NCBI GenBank assembly: GCA_019636235.1
Contig: JAHBXW010000017.1
Location: 44,246-108,245, forward strand
Origin: Planctomyces sp.
GTDB lineage: Bacteria; Planctomycetota; Planctomycetia; Planctomycetales; Planctomycetaceae
Reading direction: 5' to 3'
DNA: 64,000 nucleotides
Shown here: positions 10,806-27,776 of the stretch, in pieces
How the letters are laid out: every line of letters starts with the position of its first letter
Numbering within the stretch: the first letter of the stretch is position 1
Notes under the pieces: generated by a model
What the model was told of the DNA's origin: nothing
Databases searched by the model: none
What the model saw: only the letters and a program-made list of their open reading frames with translations
Program-made: the position numbers and the translations under genes

Positions 10806-11480
10806 CTACGACGGCGGGACGGGCTCAGGCGACGGGCGCTCGGACCGCCGGTAGCCGTACTCGACGGCGAACCAGTTGGCGAACCGCTCCCGATCCTGCG
10901 GCCGGCGGTTTCGCACGTCGAGCGCGTGGCCGATCTCGTGGATCAGAATGTTGTTCAAGTAGAAGTCGCGGATCGTCTCCCGCGTCCAGTACAGCCGCCA
11001 GCACCCGTCTTCCTCCGCCCAGCGGCCGCCGTACATCCGGGTCTCAATCGCCTGTTGCGGCCGCGGGGGCTGCACGAAGGTTTCGACCAACGACTCCTCG
11101 ATCGGGTAGAGGTAGACCGCGGTCCCCCACTGCAGGCCGTACAGCGGAAACAGTCGGCGTTTGCGAGTCATCCGGCTGAACTGGATGACGTCCACGAAGC
11201 CGTGAAACCGCTCGGGGAGTTCCAGAATGCGGGCGCGGACCTCGGACGGCGTGATCGGGTGGAAATACTCGCGGCCGGGCGGCTCGACGATGATCCGCGG
11301 CATCGTTCGGCCGCGCGGCTCGTGCCAGCGCTCAGGCGCGTCGAACGGAGACTGCGCGGGGCGATCGGACAGCCGGGTTCCAAACGCCGGGCGCGACAAC
11401 ACGGCCTGGCCACGCTGTCGCGCCGAACGCGACACCGCTTTGGCCAGGGAGCGGGAACTGCGGGAGCCTTTCCGGGACAT
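10806..11480 (-). CDS. hypothetical protein with HEIGH zinc-metallopeptidase-like motif
   Basis: A 224-residue protein that I do not assign to a named family. The first 60 residues are basic and low in complexity (MSRKGSRSSRSLAKAVSR), possibly a flexible tail; a second possible start lies at 11303 (MPRIIVEPPG). The remainder is globular, with FYLNNILIHEIGHALD near residue 180. HEIGH is the HExxH zinc-binding pattern of metallopeptidases; the following DRERFANWFAVEYGYR may supply the third ligand (Glu). There is no signal peptide, so a cytoplasmic location is expected. Neither candidate start has a convincing ribosome-binding site. Confidence 0.6.
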   Translation of the reverse strand: MSRKGSRSSRSLAKAVSRSARQRGQAVLSRPAFGTRLSDRPAQSPFDAPERWHEPRGRTMPRIIVEPPGREYFHPITPSEVRARILELPERFHGFVDVIQFSRMTRKRRLFPLYGLQWGTAVYLYPIEESLVETFVQPPRPQQAIETRMYGGRWAEEDGCWRLYWTRETIRDFYLNNILIHEIGHALDVRNRRPQDRERFANWFAVEYGYRRSERPSPEPVPPS

Positions 11481-12218
11481 GACAGCACTACCGAAGAACT
11501 CAGACGCGCGTGCTGTCCGTGCACCGGGATTGTTCCTGAGGATCGCTGTCCCGGCCCGGGCCACACGCCTGGAGACCCCGGGGAGCGATGTTCCTATGTT
11601 CGGGCGACGGAGACCGGCGACAAGGTGTACAGCGCAAGTCGCAATCCGGCCGGAGGTTGAAGGCTGCAAGCCGCTGCTGGCGGCGGTCTGGACCTGTACG
11701 CGCCGCGAAGGGTCTTGCGCAACGTGTGGAATTGCAGAGAGTTGCGCCCAGAAGAAAAACGGGCGATGCGAGTCGGCCGGATGCGACGGCTGTGTGTCCG
11801 TGTTCAGTCTGGAGGAGCGAAAGGTGTGCGGGGGAGGCAGGATAGGTCGACCCGCCGCCGGCTCCGGTCCGGGCTGGACACATGGAACAGACGTTCAGTC
11901 ATTCCACCGACTGGCGGCTGCGGGGTCGGGAGCGGGGGCGTGCGTCCGGGAAGTGCGGACCGGAGGGACGTGATTCCGTCGAGCTGGACGGGTCGGGTGG
12001 GGCGAGCGGCGCGTTCCGCGCTCGTCGTCCGTCGGCGGTTTGGAGAACCAGCCGGGGGCGGCCTGTGTCCGGACGGGCGGAGCCGCAGGCCGCGTCCTAA
12101 GTCGGGGAAACAGCGGTGGAACGGTCCCGCAAGGCCTTGCTTTCGGGGACGGACTGCGCTTATAAATCCGACCTTCCGCTGCCGGACAGGGAGTTCGTGC
12201 GCTTGGACTTCGGTCCGG
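11481..12218. other. long intergenic region before the tRNA cluster, no gene recognised
   Basis: About 740 bases without a convincing gene. Open frames here have no ribosome-binding site, no recognisable motif and run through the downstream tRNAs. I looked for tmRNA, SRP RNA and RNase P RNA landmarks and did not find them. The right end holds possible promoter hexamers TTGCTT (12137-12142) and TATAAA (12161-12166), 18 bases apart, ahead of the tRNAs. Confidence 0.5.
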
Positions 12219-12248
12219 TTGCGGCGCGTCCTCGAGGTGAGCTATGAT
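12219..12248 (+). promoter_or_regulatory. probable promoter of the tRNA cluster
   Basis: TTGCGG at 12219-12224 and TATGAT at 12243-12248 with an 18-base spacer; TATGAT matches the -10 consensus at 5 of 6 positions. The first tRNA starts 25 bases after the -10 box, a normal short leader. A second candidate (12137-12166) lies upstream. Confidence 0.5.
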
Positions 12249-12272
12249 TCGCGGCTTCCTTCCGGGAGGCTC

Positions 12273-12344
<72 letters not shown>

Positions 12345-12389
12345 CTGTTGTGCGTCGTGGGACGCCGCGGCGTCGCGGAACGAGGTAGA

Positions 12390-12471
12390 GGGGGTGTGCC
12401 CGAGCGGCCAATGGGGCCAGACTGTAAATCTGGTGGCTCTGCCTTCACAGGTTCGAATCCTGTCGCCCCCA
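12390..12471 (+). tRNA. tRNA-Tyr (anticodon GTA)
   Basis: 82 bases with a long variable arm, as expected for class II tRNA-Tyr. Acceptor GGGGGTG pairs with CGCCCCC, anticodon stem CCAGA/TCTGG encloses CTGTAAA (anticodon GTA), and the T-arm is ACAGG TTCGAAT CCTGT. No encoded CCA. Confidence 0.95.
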
Positions 12472-12538
12472 CTGAGAGGAAGAGAGGGAGTCGGGAGGTC
12501 GCCGGACGGGGTTGGCCCCGGGGCGATCGCCTGGTCGC

Positions 12539-12609
12539 GCGGGTGTAGCTCAATGGTAGAGCGCCAGCCTTCCAAGCTGGTTGTGAGGGTTCGATTCCCT
12601 TCACCCGCT
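12539..12609 (+). tRNA. tRNA-Gly (anticodon TCC)
   Basis: 71 bases. Acceptor GCGGGTG pairs with CACCCGC, anticodon stem CCAGC/GCTGG encloses CTTCCAA (anticodon TCC, reading GGA/GGG). T-arm GAGGG TTCGATT CCCTT is intact with one G-T pair. No encoded CCA. Confidence 0.95.
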
Positions 12610-12647
12610 TTCGCGGCGGCCGGAGACGGCCGTATGCGTGGGGAACT

Positions 12648-12720
<73 letters not shown>

Positions 12721-13010
12721 TTCACAGCCTGGCGGAGCCGGGGCGGAGACGCGGAGGCGCAGCGGCCCCGGGGGCTGTCGCGGCGCTGGCGGAAATCCGT
12801 CCTGATTCGTCGGCTGTGGCGGCCGTGTCGGTTGCATCGGCGTCGCGCGGCTGCTACGGGTTTGTATCCGATCGGGATCGGCAGGCTGTGAAAGTCGTGG
12901 AATGTCCCTGCCGGGCGCGGCCGGTTGTCACTGTGCGGCTGGCTTGAAGGCCGCCGTCCCGCCCCGCATTCAACAGAAAATTTTTTGACTGGGAGTCTGG
13001 AGCACCACCA

Positions 13011-14207
13011 ATGGCGAAGGAAGCTTTTCAACGGACCAAGCCGCACGTGAACGTCGGGACGATCGGCCACATCGACCACGGGAAGACCACGACGACGGCG
13101 GCGATTCTGGCCGTGCAGTCGGCGAAGGGGCTGGCCAAGACGAAGTCGTACGCCGACATCGCCAAGGGCGGCACCGTTCGTGACGAAACGAAGACGGTGA
13201 CCATCGCGGTGTCGCACGTCGAGTACGAGACGCCGAACCGCCACTACGCTCACATCGACTGCCCCGGCCACGCGGACTACATCAAGAACATGATCACCGG
13301 CGCCGCCCAGATGGACGGCGCGATCCTGGTCGTGTCGGCCGCCGACGGCCCGATGCCGCAGACCCGCGAGCACATTCTGCTCGCCCGGCAGGTGAACGTG
13401 CCGGCGCTGGTCGTGTTCCTCAACAAGTGCGACCTCGTCGACGACGAAGAGCTGCTGACCCTCGTCGAGATGGAAGTCCGGGACCTGCTGACGAAGTACG
13501 GCTTCCCCGGCGACGACATCCCGATCGTCCGCGGCAACGCCAAGGGCGCGCTCGACAACCCGGCCGACGACAAGTTCAGCGGCTGCATCACCGAGCTGAT
13601 GGAAGCGCTCGACGCGAACATCCCCGAGCCGAAGCGCGAAGCCGACAAGCCGTTCCTGATGGCCGTCGAAGACGTGTTCTCGATCGAAGGCCGCGGCACG
13701 GTCGTGACCGGCCGAATCGAGCGCGGCGTGATCAAGGTCGGCGACAAGATCCAGATCCTGGGCCTCCGGGATCAGCAGGAAACGACCGTCACCGGCGTGG
13801 AAATGTTCAACAAGGTGCTGGACAGCGGCATGGCGGGCGACAACGTCGGCCTGCTGCTCCGCGGCACGAAGAAGGAAGACGTCGAGCGCGGCCAGGTGCT
13901 GGCCGTCGCGGGCTCGATCACTCCGCACACGAAGTTCGAAGCCGAGGTCTACGTCCTGAGCAAGGACGAAGGCGGCCGCAAGACGCCGTTCTTCAGCGGC
14001 TACCGCCCGCAGTTCTACTTCCGGACGACGGACGTGACGGGCGCGGTCAAGCTGCTGGGCGGCGCGGAAATGTGCATGCCCGGCGACAACGTGAAGCTGG
14101 AAGTCGAGCTGATCAAGCCGATCGCCATGGACGAAGGCAGCCGGTTCGCGATTCGCGAAGGCGGCCGGACGGTCGGTTCGGGCGTGGTGACGAAGATCCT
14201 CGCCTGA
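13011..14207 (+). CDS. tuf: translation elongation factor Tu
   Basis: A 398-residue EF-Tu, which delivers aminoacyl-tRNA to the ribosome as a GTP complex. The start follows GGAG with a 10-base spacer. Motifs: P-loop [10 protein letters not shown] (residues 19-28), DCPGHADY (G3), NKCD (G4) and a normal domain II/III ending in [14 protein letters not shown]. Switch I is unusual: where most bacteria have ARGITINTSHVEY, this protein has [13 protein letters not shown], preceded by GGTVRDE. The magnesium-binding Thr is kept but the adjacent Arg-Gly is replaced. As far as I recall, other planctomycete EF-Tu proteins share this change, so it is probably a lineage trait. Four tRNAs lie upstream and a hairpin terminator downstream. 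Confidence 0.97.
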   Translation: MAKEAFQRTKPHVNVGTIGHIDHGKTTTTAAILAVQSAKGLAKTKSYADIAKGGTVRDETKTVTIAVSHVEYETPNRHYAHIDCPGHADYIKNMITGAAQMDGAILVVSAADGPMPQTREHILLARQVNVPALVVFLNKCDLVDDEELLTLVEMEVRDLLTKYGFPGDDIPIVRGNAKGALDNPADDKFSGCITELMEALDANIPEPKREADKPFLMAVEDVFSIEGRGTVVTGRIERGVIKVGDKIQILGLRDQQETTVTGVEMFNKVLDSGMAGDNVGLLLRGTKKEDVERGQVLAVAGSITPHTKFEAEVYVLSKDEGGRKTPFFSGYRPQFYFRTTDVTGAVKLLGGAEMCMPGDNVKLEVELIKPIAMDEGSRFAIREGGRTVGSGVVTKILA

Positions 14208-14223
14208 TCAGGAAATTGAACCG

Positions 14224-14272
14224 AACGCGGACCTCCGCCCGGACCCCAGAACCCCGGGCGGAGTCGCGTTTT
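14224..14272 (+). terminator. probable intrinsic terminator after tuf
   Basis: Arms CTCCGCCCGG (14233-14242) and CCGGGCGGAG (14254-14263) pair perfectly around an 11-base loop. The outer AACGCG (14224-14229) and CGCGTT (14265-14270) pair as well, and four T follow. The T tract is short, so readthrough into rpmG is possible. Confidence 0.6.
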
Positions 14273-14372
14273 CCCGGAGAGTCCGCAGCGGCCGCCCGAC
14301 CCGGCGGCCGTTCCCATCCGTCCCCAGAGACATCGTCCGGCCCCCGGCCGGCGAATTGAGGAGTGAAGTTCG

Positions 14373-14528
14373 ATGGCCCGCGAATACGTGTGGCTTGAGT
14401 GCACGGAAACCGGCATGCGGAACTACCGTGTTCCGAAGGAAATGCGCGGGACGGAACGGCTCGAGCTGAAGAAGTACTGCCCCAAACTGCGCCGGCATTC
14501 GGTGCACAAGGAATCGCGGAAGAAGTGA
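14373..14528 (+). CDS. rpmG: 50S ribosomal protein L33
   Basis: A 51-residue protein starting MAREYVWLECTETGMRNY and ending HKESRKK, with the L33 landmarks LECTETG, NYRVPKE and KKYCPKLRRHSVHKE. Its position between tuf and secE is the usual one for rpmG. GAGGAG lies 9 bases before the ATG. Zinc-binding L33 has two CxxC pairs; here only one Cys remains of each (residues 10 and 36), so zinc binding by this copy is doubtful, as in the C-minus type. Confidence 0.93.
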   Translation: MAREYVWLECTETGMRNYRVPKEMRGTERLELKKYCPKLRRHSVHKESRKK

Positions 14529-14588
14529 TGCGTCCAGAGTTCGGACGGGCCGGCGGCGCGGTGGACGCGTCCCCCGGAGGTCCGGCAT

Positions 14589-14663
<75 letters not shown>

Positions 14664-14728
14664 CATGAGACTGTTCGGTTCCGGGATGGGACGTTCCGGA
14701 GTGACACAGGTTCAGGAAGGATCGGCGA

Positions 14729-15166
14729 GTGGCCACTGCGAATACGACATTTCTCGCGGAGCTGTTTTCGGGCAGCTTCTACAAGCGGAATCAGGGTCGG
14801 CTGGTTCGGCAGGCGACGTTTTTCGCCATCGTGGCGGTCGTCGCGCTGGGCTGCATCACGCTGGCCAACACGATCATGTCCGAGTTTCACCCGGGCGTGC
14901 GGACGGCCGTTCCGGCGGCGTTCGCCGCGCTGGGGGCGTGGTTCGCCTGGCGGGTCGTGAACTATCCGAAGTTCGCGGACTTCCTGATCGCCGTGGAAGG
15001 CGAGATGGACAAGGTCTCCTGGCCGGAGTGGCCCTACCTGTGGCGGGCGCTCAGCGTGGTGCTCGTCGTGCTGGTGATCTTCACCGTGTATCTGTGGTTG
15101 TGGGACGCCATCTGGATGTGGCTGTTCAAAGCGATCGGATTCCTGAACCTGGGCGACTCGAACTGA
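14729..15166 (+). CDS. secE: preprotein translocase subunit SecE
   Basis: A 145-residue protein starting with GTG, preceded by AGGAAGGA. The C-terminal part is the conserved SecE core: an amphipathic helix with EGEMDKVSWPEWPY (about residues 91-104) and a final membrane helix. Two more hydrophobic segments lie before it (about residues 29-50 and 58-80), giving three membrane segments as in E. coli SecE rather than the single-helix short form. SecE clamps SecY in the Sec translocon. Its place directly before nusG is the standard secE-nusG-rplKAJL-rpoBC order. Confidence 0.93.
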   Translation: MATANTTFLAELFSGSFYKRNQGRLVRQATFFAIVAVVALGCITLANTIMSEFHPGVRTAVPAAFAALGAWFAWRVVNYPKFADFLIAVEGEMDKVSWPEWPYLWRALSVVLVVLVIFTVYLWLWDAIWMWLFKAIGFLNLGDSN

Positions 15167-15235
15167 GGTGTTCGCCGGCCGCGCGGCGGCCCCGAACTGC
15201 AGGCCATCACCCCGAACCGCCAGAGAGATTGACGA

Positions 15236-16162
15236 GTGACCGACCCCGGGATGGACAAACCGCACGCGGACACGGACGAGCCGGAGCGTCAGGACGCGCC
15301 GACGCCGGCGGCCGAGGCCGCGGAGCCCTCCGCGCCGGAGATTCCGCCCGGGGAGCTCGCCGACGAGCCCCCGGCGGCGCCCGCCTCGGCGTCGGAATCG
15401 GTGGCCCCTGCGGCTGTGAACGAACCCGCTCCGGAGGTCCATGAAACCGAAGCCGCCGCCGCCAGGACCGTCCGGCAGGGGGATCAGGACGACGACGGGG
15501 AGTACGAACAGTTTCAACCGTCGACGCGCGAAACTCCGACGCGCAGCGACGTCTCCGGACGGCCCAATCTGCCGTCCCACATGAACGAGGACGACACGCC
15601 GCGCGACCCGGCCACCATCCCGCTGCAGTGGTATGTGCTGAAGGTCCAGAGCAACCGCGAGAAGTCAATTCGCGACACGCTGGTGCGGCGGATCAAGCGG
15701 GAAGGGTATCTGGACTACTTCGGCGAGATCGTGATCCCCACGGAGAAGGTCGTCGAGACCAAGGGCGGCAAGCGGAAGATCCGGGAGCAGAAGCTGTTTC
15801 CGGGCTACATGATGATCCAGGTGCGTCTGACGGACGAGACGTGGTATCTGGTGCGGGACACGAGCGGCGTGGGGGACTTCACGGGGGCGGCCGGCCGGCC
15901 GATCCCGATGCAGGAGCACGAGATCAACCGGATGCTGGGAGAGGCCCAGGGACCGGGCGAGGAGGAGAAGCCGCATCGCCCCGTGGTGAAGTTCAGCGTC
16001 AACGTGGGCGAGATCGTGAAGGTCAAGGAGGGCGCGTTCGAGAGCTTCGAAGGGACGGTCGACGCACTGGACGAGGCCAGCGGCAAGGTGAAGGTGATTA
16101 TCGAGATTTTCGGTCGGCCGACCGAGGTCGAGCTGGAGCACTGGCAGGTCGAGAAGGCGTAA
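15236..16162 (+). CDS. nusG: transcription termination/antitermination factor NusG
   Basis: A 308-residue NusG that binds RNA polymerase and links it to Rho or the ribosome. The GTG start at 15236 is the first in frame. The NGN domain begins at [19 protein letters not shown] (about residue 130) and includes [11 protein letters not shown]; the KOW domain (about residues 255-308) has [20 protein letters not shown]. Before it lies an unusual 125-residue extension rich in Pro, Ala, Glu and Asp and probably disordered. A shorter product from the ATG at 15581 (MNEDDTPRD) would look like ordinary NusG, so either start is possible. Plain NusG has about 180 residues. Confidence 0.93.
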   Translation: MTDPGMDKPHADTDEPERQDAPTPAAEAAEPSAPEIPPGELADEPPAAPASASESVAPAAVNEPAPEVHETEAAAARTVRQGDQDDDGEYEQFQPSTRETPTRSDVSGRPNLPSHMNEDDTPRDPATIPLQWYVLKVQSNREKSIRDTLVRRIKREGYLDYFGEIVIPTEKVVETKGGKRKIREQKLFPGYMMIQVRLTDETWYLVRDTSGVGDFTGAAGRPIPMQEHEINRMLGEAQGPGEEEKPHRPVVKFSVNVGEIVKVKEGAFESFEGTVDALDEASGKVKVIIEIFGRPTEVELEHWQVEKA

Positions 16163-16214
16163 GGCCCCGACTGTCCGGCTTCCCTATCCAGGTCTTTTTG
16201 AACAGCGGCGAACA

Positions 16215-16640
16215 ATGGCAAAGCAGGTTGTGGCGCAGGTCAAGATTCAGATTCCCGGGGGTCAGGCGACCCCGGCGCCTCCGGTGGGCACGGCCCTCGG
16301 TCCGCACGGCGTGAACATCGGGAAGTTCGTCCAGGAGTTCAACGCCCGGACGGCGGACTTCAAGGGGATGATCGTTCCGGCGGTGGTCTCGATTTACAAC
16401 GACCGCAGCTTCGATTTCATCCTCAAGAGCCCGCCGGCCTCGGTGCTCCTGAAGGAGGCGGCGAAGGTCGCGAAAGGGGCCGCGAATCCGCGGACCGAGA
16501 AGATCGGAACCGTCACCCAGGCCCAGGTCGAGGAGATCGCGAAGCGCAAGTTCGCTGACCTCAACGCTCCGGATCTGGAGCAGGCCTCCAAGGTGATCGC
16601 CGGGACGGCCCGCAGCATGGGGATCACGGTCACCGAGTGA
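16215..16640 (+). CDS. rplK: 50S ribosomal protein L11
   Basis: 141 residues, the normal length. Starts [20 protein letters not shown], followed by [22 protein letters not shown], the L11 N-terminal signature, and ends [14 protein letters not shown]11 binds the GTPase-associated region of 23S rRNA at the base of the L10-L7/L12 stalk and is a target of stringent-response RelA. It follows nusG after 52 bases. Confidence 0.97.
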   Translation: MAKQVVAQVKIQIPGGQATPAPPVGTALGPHGVNIGKFVQEFNARTADFKGMIVPAVVSIYNDRSFDFILKSPPASVLLKEAAKVAKGAANPRTEKIGTVTQAQVEEIAKRKFADLNAPDLEQASKVIAGTARSMGITVTE

Positions 16641-16719
16641 CGCGGCGCGGCGGGCCGCAGGCGAATCGCCGGCGGCCGCGGTGTCAAGCGGGAACACGGA
16701 AAAAACGGCTCCGGCTGAG

Positions 16720-16748
16720 TTGACGCTTCAGACCCGAAGCGTCAGAAT
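16720..16748 (+). promoter_or_regulatory. possible rplA promoter overlapping an inverted repeat
   Basis: TTGACG (16720-16725) and CAGAAT (16743-16748) with a 17-base spacer. A perfect 9-base inverted repeat, TGACGCTTC (16721-16729) and GAAGCGTCA (16736-16744), covers almost the whole spacer, so this could be an operator or an RNA hairpin acting on rplA. Sequence motif only. Confidence 0.4.
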
Positions 16749-16800
16749 GCGGGGCTTCTCCGGCTGTCGGATTACGCAGCCCGATACTCAGAGCGAAGTT

Positions 16801-17505
16801 ATGGCGAAATTGTCCAAGCGTCAGCAGGCCCTGCATAAGATCGTCGCCAATGTCGGCACGGTCGATTTGAGCAAGGCTATTGAGACAGTCAAAAAGTTCG
16901 AGAGCCTGCCCTCGGCCGTGAAGCCGTTTGGTTTCGACCAGACGGTGGACCTGGCGATCCGGCTGGGGGTCGACCCCAAGCACGCGGACCAGATCGTGCG
17001 CGGCTCGATCGTGTTTCCGCACGGCATCGGCAAGGCCAAGCGGGTGCTGGTGTTCTGCCAGGGCCCCAACACGGCGATCGCCCAGCAGGCGGGAGCCGAG
17101 CACGTCGGCGGCAAGGAGCTGGCGGACAAGATCAAGGACGGTTGGACCGACTTTGATGTGGCGATCGCGACGCCGGACATGATGGGCATTGTCGGCCCGC
17201 TGGGCCGGGTGCTGGGTCCCCGGGGCTTGATGCCGTCTCCGCGTGCGGGCACGGTGACCCAGGACGTGGCGGGCGCGGTCAAGGAATACCGTGCGGGCAA
17301 GGTCGAGTTCCGCTGCGACGACGCGGGGATCGTGCACTGCGTGATCGGCAAGCTGTCGTTCGGCGCTCAGCAGTTGCTGGACAACGCTGAGGCGTTGATG
17401 TCGATGATCCGGCAGCTGAAGCCGTCGGCGTCGAAGGGTCAGTACATTCGGAGCGTGACGATTTCGGGCACGCAGACGCCGGGCGTGCGGATTACGGCCG
17501 CCTGA
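16801..17505 (+). CDS. rplA: 50S ribosomal protein L1
   Basis: 234 residues, the usual length. The ATG at 16801 ([19 protein letters not shown]) is chosen over an in-frame GTG 40 codons upstream because it gives the normal N-terminus. Conserved L1 sequences include [19 protein letters not shown] and [20 protein letters not shown]1 forms the mobile stalk near the E site and in many bacteria represses its own operon by binding the leader mRNA; the 160 bases before the gene hold a 9-bp hairpin that might take part. Confidence 0.97.
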   Translation: MAKLSKRQQALHKIVANVGTVDLSKAIETVKKFESLPSAVKPFGFDQTVDLAIRLGVDPKHADQIVRGSIVFPHGIGKAKRVLVFCQGPNTAIAQQAGAEHVGGKELADKIKDGWTDFDVAIATPDMMGIVGPLGRVLGPRGLMPSPRAGTVTQDVAGAVKEYRAGKVEFRCDDAGIVHCVIGKLSFGAQQLLDNAEALMSMIRQLKPSASKGQYIRSVTISGTQTPGVRITAA

Positions 17506-17590
17506 GTCCGGTGCTGGGCGGCCGGAGGCGGCCGCGGCGCTGGCGTGTTGGAAACCGCAGGGGCGGGATCGCCCGGAACAGTGGTGAGAT

Positions 17591-18124
17591 ATGAGCAAGG
17601 CCGTCAAAGGGATGATGATCGCGGAGATTCGCCAGCATCTGGGCGAGACCCGCGATCTGCTGGTGTTGAACACGTCCAAGCTGGACGGCGTGAGGGACAA
17701 CACGATGCGGCTGGCCCTTCAGAAGAAGGGGATCCGGTTTCTGCAGGTGAAGAATTCGCTGGCGCGTCGGGCGCTGGCGGAGACTTCGTCGGTGTCGCTG
17801 GACCATTGCCTGGACGGTCCCTCGACGCTGGTGTGGGGCGGCGAGGACGTCGTCGGCCTGTCGAAGGAAATCGCCCAGTGGGTGAAGAAGTTCAACAAGC
17901 TGGAGGTCAAAGGCGGGACGGTCGACGGTCAGGCGATCGACGCGGCGGGTTTCGACTCGCTGAGCAAGAGCCCCGGTCGGCTGGAGCTGTTGTCGCAGAT
18001 TTCGGGATTGATTCTGAGCCCTGGAGCGCGGCTGTCGGCGGCGCTGCTGGGTCCTGGCGGAAAGGTGTCGGGGCAGGTCAAGACGCTGGCGGACAAAGAA
18101 GAAGAGGCGGCGCCGGCCGCGTGA
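17591..18124 (+). CDS. rplJ: 50S ribosomal protein L10
   Basis: 177 residues. Starts MSKAVKGMMIAEIRQHLGE and contains the L10 core VKNSLARRAL and the C-terminal helix (LLGPGGKVSGQVKTLADKE) that binds L7/L12 dimers. L10 anchors the stalk on 23S rRNA. GGTGAG precedes the ATG. The gene follows rplA after 85 bases; 183 bases separate it from rplL. Confidence 0.95.
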   Translation: MSKAVKGMMIAEIRQHLGETRDLLVLNTSKLDGVRDNTMRLALQKKGIRFLQVKNSLARRALAETSSVSLDHCLDGPSTLVWGGEDVVGLSKEIAQWVKKFNKLEVKGGTVDGQAIDAAGFDSLSKSPGRLELLSQISGLILSPGARLSAALLGPGGKVSGQVKTLADKEEEAAPAA

Positions 18125-18307
18125 GCGGCGGCGTGCGAACGGGGTCAGGGCGGGCCACGGTGTTGGGGGGTGGGTTCGAGAGCAGACACAATTCGCCGCG
18201 GGGTGTGTGGCCCCGGGTGTTCCAAGGGTGTGACAGGTTGTTTTTCGCCTGCCGGTGGCGAGCATCCGCCGGGACGCCGGCGACTGTAATTGAAGGGAGA
18301 GTTTTCG

Positions 18308-18697
18308 ATGGCTGAGTTTGATACCGCCACGCAAGAGTTGGGCGACAAGATTGTGGGTCTGACGCTGCTGCAGGCGAAGTCTCTGTCGGACTACCTGAAG
18401 GAAGTCCACGGGATCGAGCCGGCCGGCGGCGGGGTGATGATGGCGGCTCCGGCCGGCGGCGGCGGGGGCGAGGCGCCGGCCGCGAAGACCGAGTTCGACG
18501 TGGTGCTGACGTCGTTCGGCGAGAACAAGATCAACGTGATCAAGGTGGTGCGGAGCCTGACGGGTCTGGGCCTGAAGGAAGCGAAGGACCTGGTGGAAGG
18601 CGTGCCGAAGCCGCTGAAGCAGGCGGTGTCGAAAGAGGATGCCGACAAGATCAAGAAGGAAGTGGAAGACGCCGGCGGCAAGGTCGAGGTGAAGTGA
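18308..18697 (+). CDS. rplL: 50S ribosomal protein L7/L12
   Basis: 129 residues. The ATG at 18308 ([18 protein letters not shown]) follows GGGAG and is preferred to a start six codons upstream. The N-terminal dimerisation domain is followed by a Gly/Ala-rich hinge (about residues 38-58) and the C-terminal factor-binding domain ([20 protein letters not shown] onward). L7/L12 dimers recruit and activate EF-Tu and EF-G. A very strong hairpin follows the gene. Confidence 0.96.
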   Translation: MAEFDTATQELGDKIVGLTLLQAKSLSDYLKEVHGIEPAGGGVMMAAPAGGGGGEAPAAKTEFDVVLTSFGENKINVIKVVRSLTGLGLKEAKDLVEGVPKPLKQAVSKEDADKIKKEVEDAGGKVEVK

Positions 18698-18730
18698 CTC
18701 GACTGGAGTCGGGGGAGTCTGGAGTCAGGA

Positions 18731-18767
18731 CGGCGACGGGGGGAAGCGCGCTTTGCTCCCGTCGCCG
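18731..18767 (+). terminator. attenuator-like hairpin between rplL and rpoB
   Basis: CGGCGACGGGGG (18731-18742) pairs over 12 positions (one G-U) with CTCCCGTCGCCG (18756-18767), and the loop contains a further AAGC/GCTT pairing. No T run follows, so it is more likely a partial terminator or RNA-processing site. E. coli has an attenuator and an RNase III site in the same place. Confidence 0.5.
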
Positions 18768-18837
18768 CACGGCGTTTACGGAGCGAGGCGGTCGCGGGCG
18801 TTGAAAGGCCGGTCGGACGAGAAAATCGCCGGGCGGG

Positions 18838-18865
18838 TTGTCAACGTGGGGGCGTTCGTTATACT
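18838..18865 (+). promoter_or_regulatory. strong candidate promoter for rpoBC
   Basis: TTGTCA (18838-18843, 5 of 6) and TATACT (18860-18865, 5 of 6) with a 16-base spacer, the best sigma-70-type match I found in the window. The transcript would carry a leader of about 380 bases before rpoB. The leader has no open frame I would call a gene. Confidence 0.6.
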
Positions 18866-19250
18866 TCCGCAAAACGCGGTGGGCGGTCGCTTTGCGCCGA
18901 TGTGTCGAAGTCGCTTGAGGGAGCTGGCCGCCGGGCGGGCGGCTGGCAGGCTCAGGCAGTCTGCAATAAGGGGGGTGCCGGGTTGACCGGGACGTCATTC
19001 GGCAAGCAGTGTGCGAGCGGCGCTTTTCCGCTCTCCAGCGCCCCACAGGATGGGGGTCCGTTTCCGCGAGCCGCGAGCGTACGCTCGGGGCCGCATCGGG
19101 TCATCCGGGCCGCTCCGACAACCGTCGCAGTCTGGCCCGCCGTCCGCTGTTCCGCGGATCGAGCGCGGTGATCCGGCCGGCCGCACGCCGCGTCGCTCCT
19201 CCGCTGTCTCGTCCGCTCTTCGCAGCTGAATCTTCCGTAGAGAATCACGC

Positions 19251-22964
<3,714 letters not shown>

Positions 22965-23114
22965 TCGGGGACGAGGATCGAACGTCGCGGTCAGGGAACG
23001 GCCGCGGCAGGACGAGCATCCCGCACCTGACGAGACGATCCGCGGCGCCTGTAAGCGGCAGGCCCGGCGGCGGATCACGAGACATTTTTCACGGCCCATT
23101 GCAAAGGAATCCCC

Positions 23115-27434
<4,320 letters not shown>

Positions 27435-27458
27435 CGCTCGCGAGCGGATAGAGACGCC

Positions 27459-27497
27459 CGGGACATGGTCGGCGATGCTGGCCATGTCCCGTTTTTT
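27459..27497 (+). terminator. intrinsic terminator of the rpoBC operon
   Basis: CGGGACATGG (27459-27468) pairs perfectly with CCATGTCCCG (27482-27491), followed by six T. It begins 25 bases after the rpoC stop and is the clearest terminator in the window. Confidence 0.88.
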
Positions 27498-27502
27498 GTG
27501 GT

Positions 27503-27624
27503 CCGACGGCGAAGCCGTCGGTTTGGGTGATGGCGCGGCGGAGCAGAGTCCGGCCATAGCGAGGCAACTTCCGTGCGCTGATGACAGCGCGGCGACTGAT
27601 GCGCGCTGATGGCAGTGCGGCGAC
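27503..27624. repeat. small hairpin and a 28-base-period direct repeat
   Basis: A perfect hairpin CCGACGGC-GAA-GCCGTCGG lies at 27503-27521. Further on, a 22-base unit beginning GCGCTGATGACAGCG (27575-27596) recurs at 27603-27624 with two mismatches. These look like REP-type or slippage-derived intergenic DNA. The rest of the gap to 27776 holds only a possible promoter. Confidence 0.5.
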
Positions 27625-27714
27625 GCCAGAGCCGTTGATGACGGGCGCGCTGTTGGTGACCGCGACCGCAGGCGGCGCCATCGGCTTCGGTTGCTGTCGC
27701 TGCGCGGCGGCCGC

Positions 27715-27723
27715 TGGTATTCT
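27715..27723 (+). promoter_or_regulatory. possible extended -10 promoter for the Nramp-like gene
   Basis: TGGTATTCT is a TGn extended -10 with TATTCT as hexamer. TTGCTG at 27691-27696 is too far (21 bases) for an ideal -35. It lies 54 bases before the ATG at 27777. Confidence 0.3.
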
Positions 27724-27776
27724 CGACGATCCTGCCTGTCCCCCGCCCGCCCCGCGCTCACGGGATCGCCGAACTC

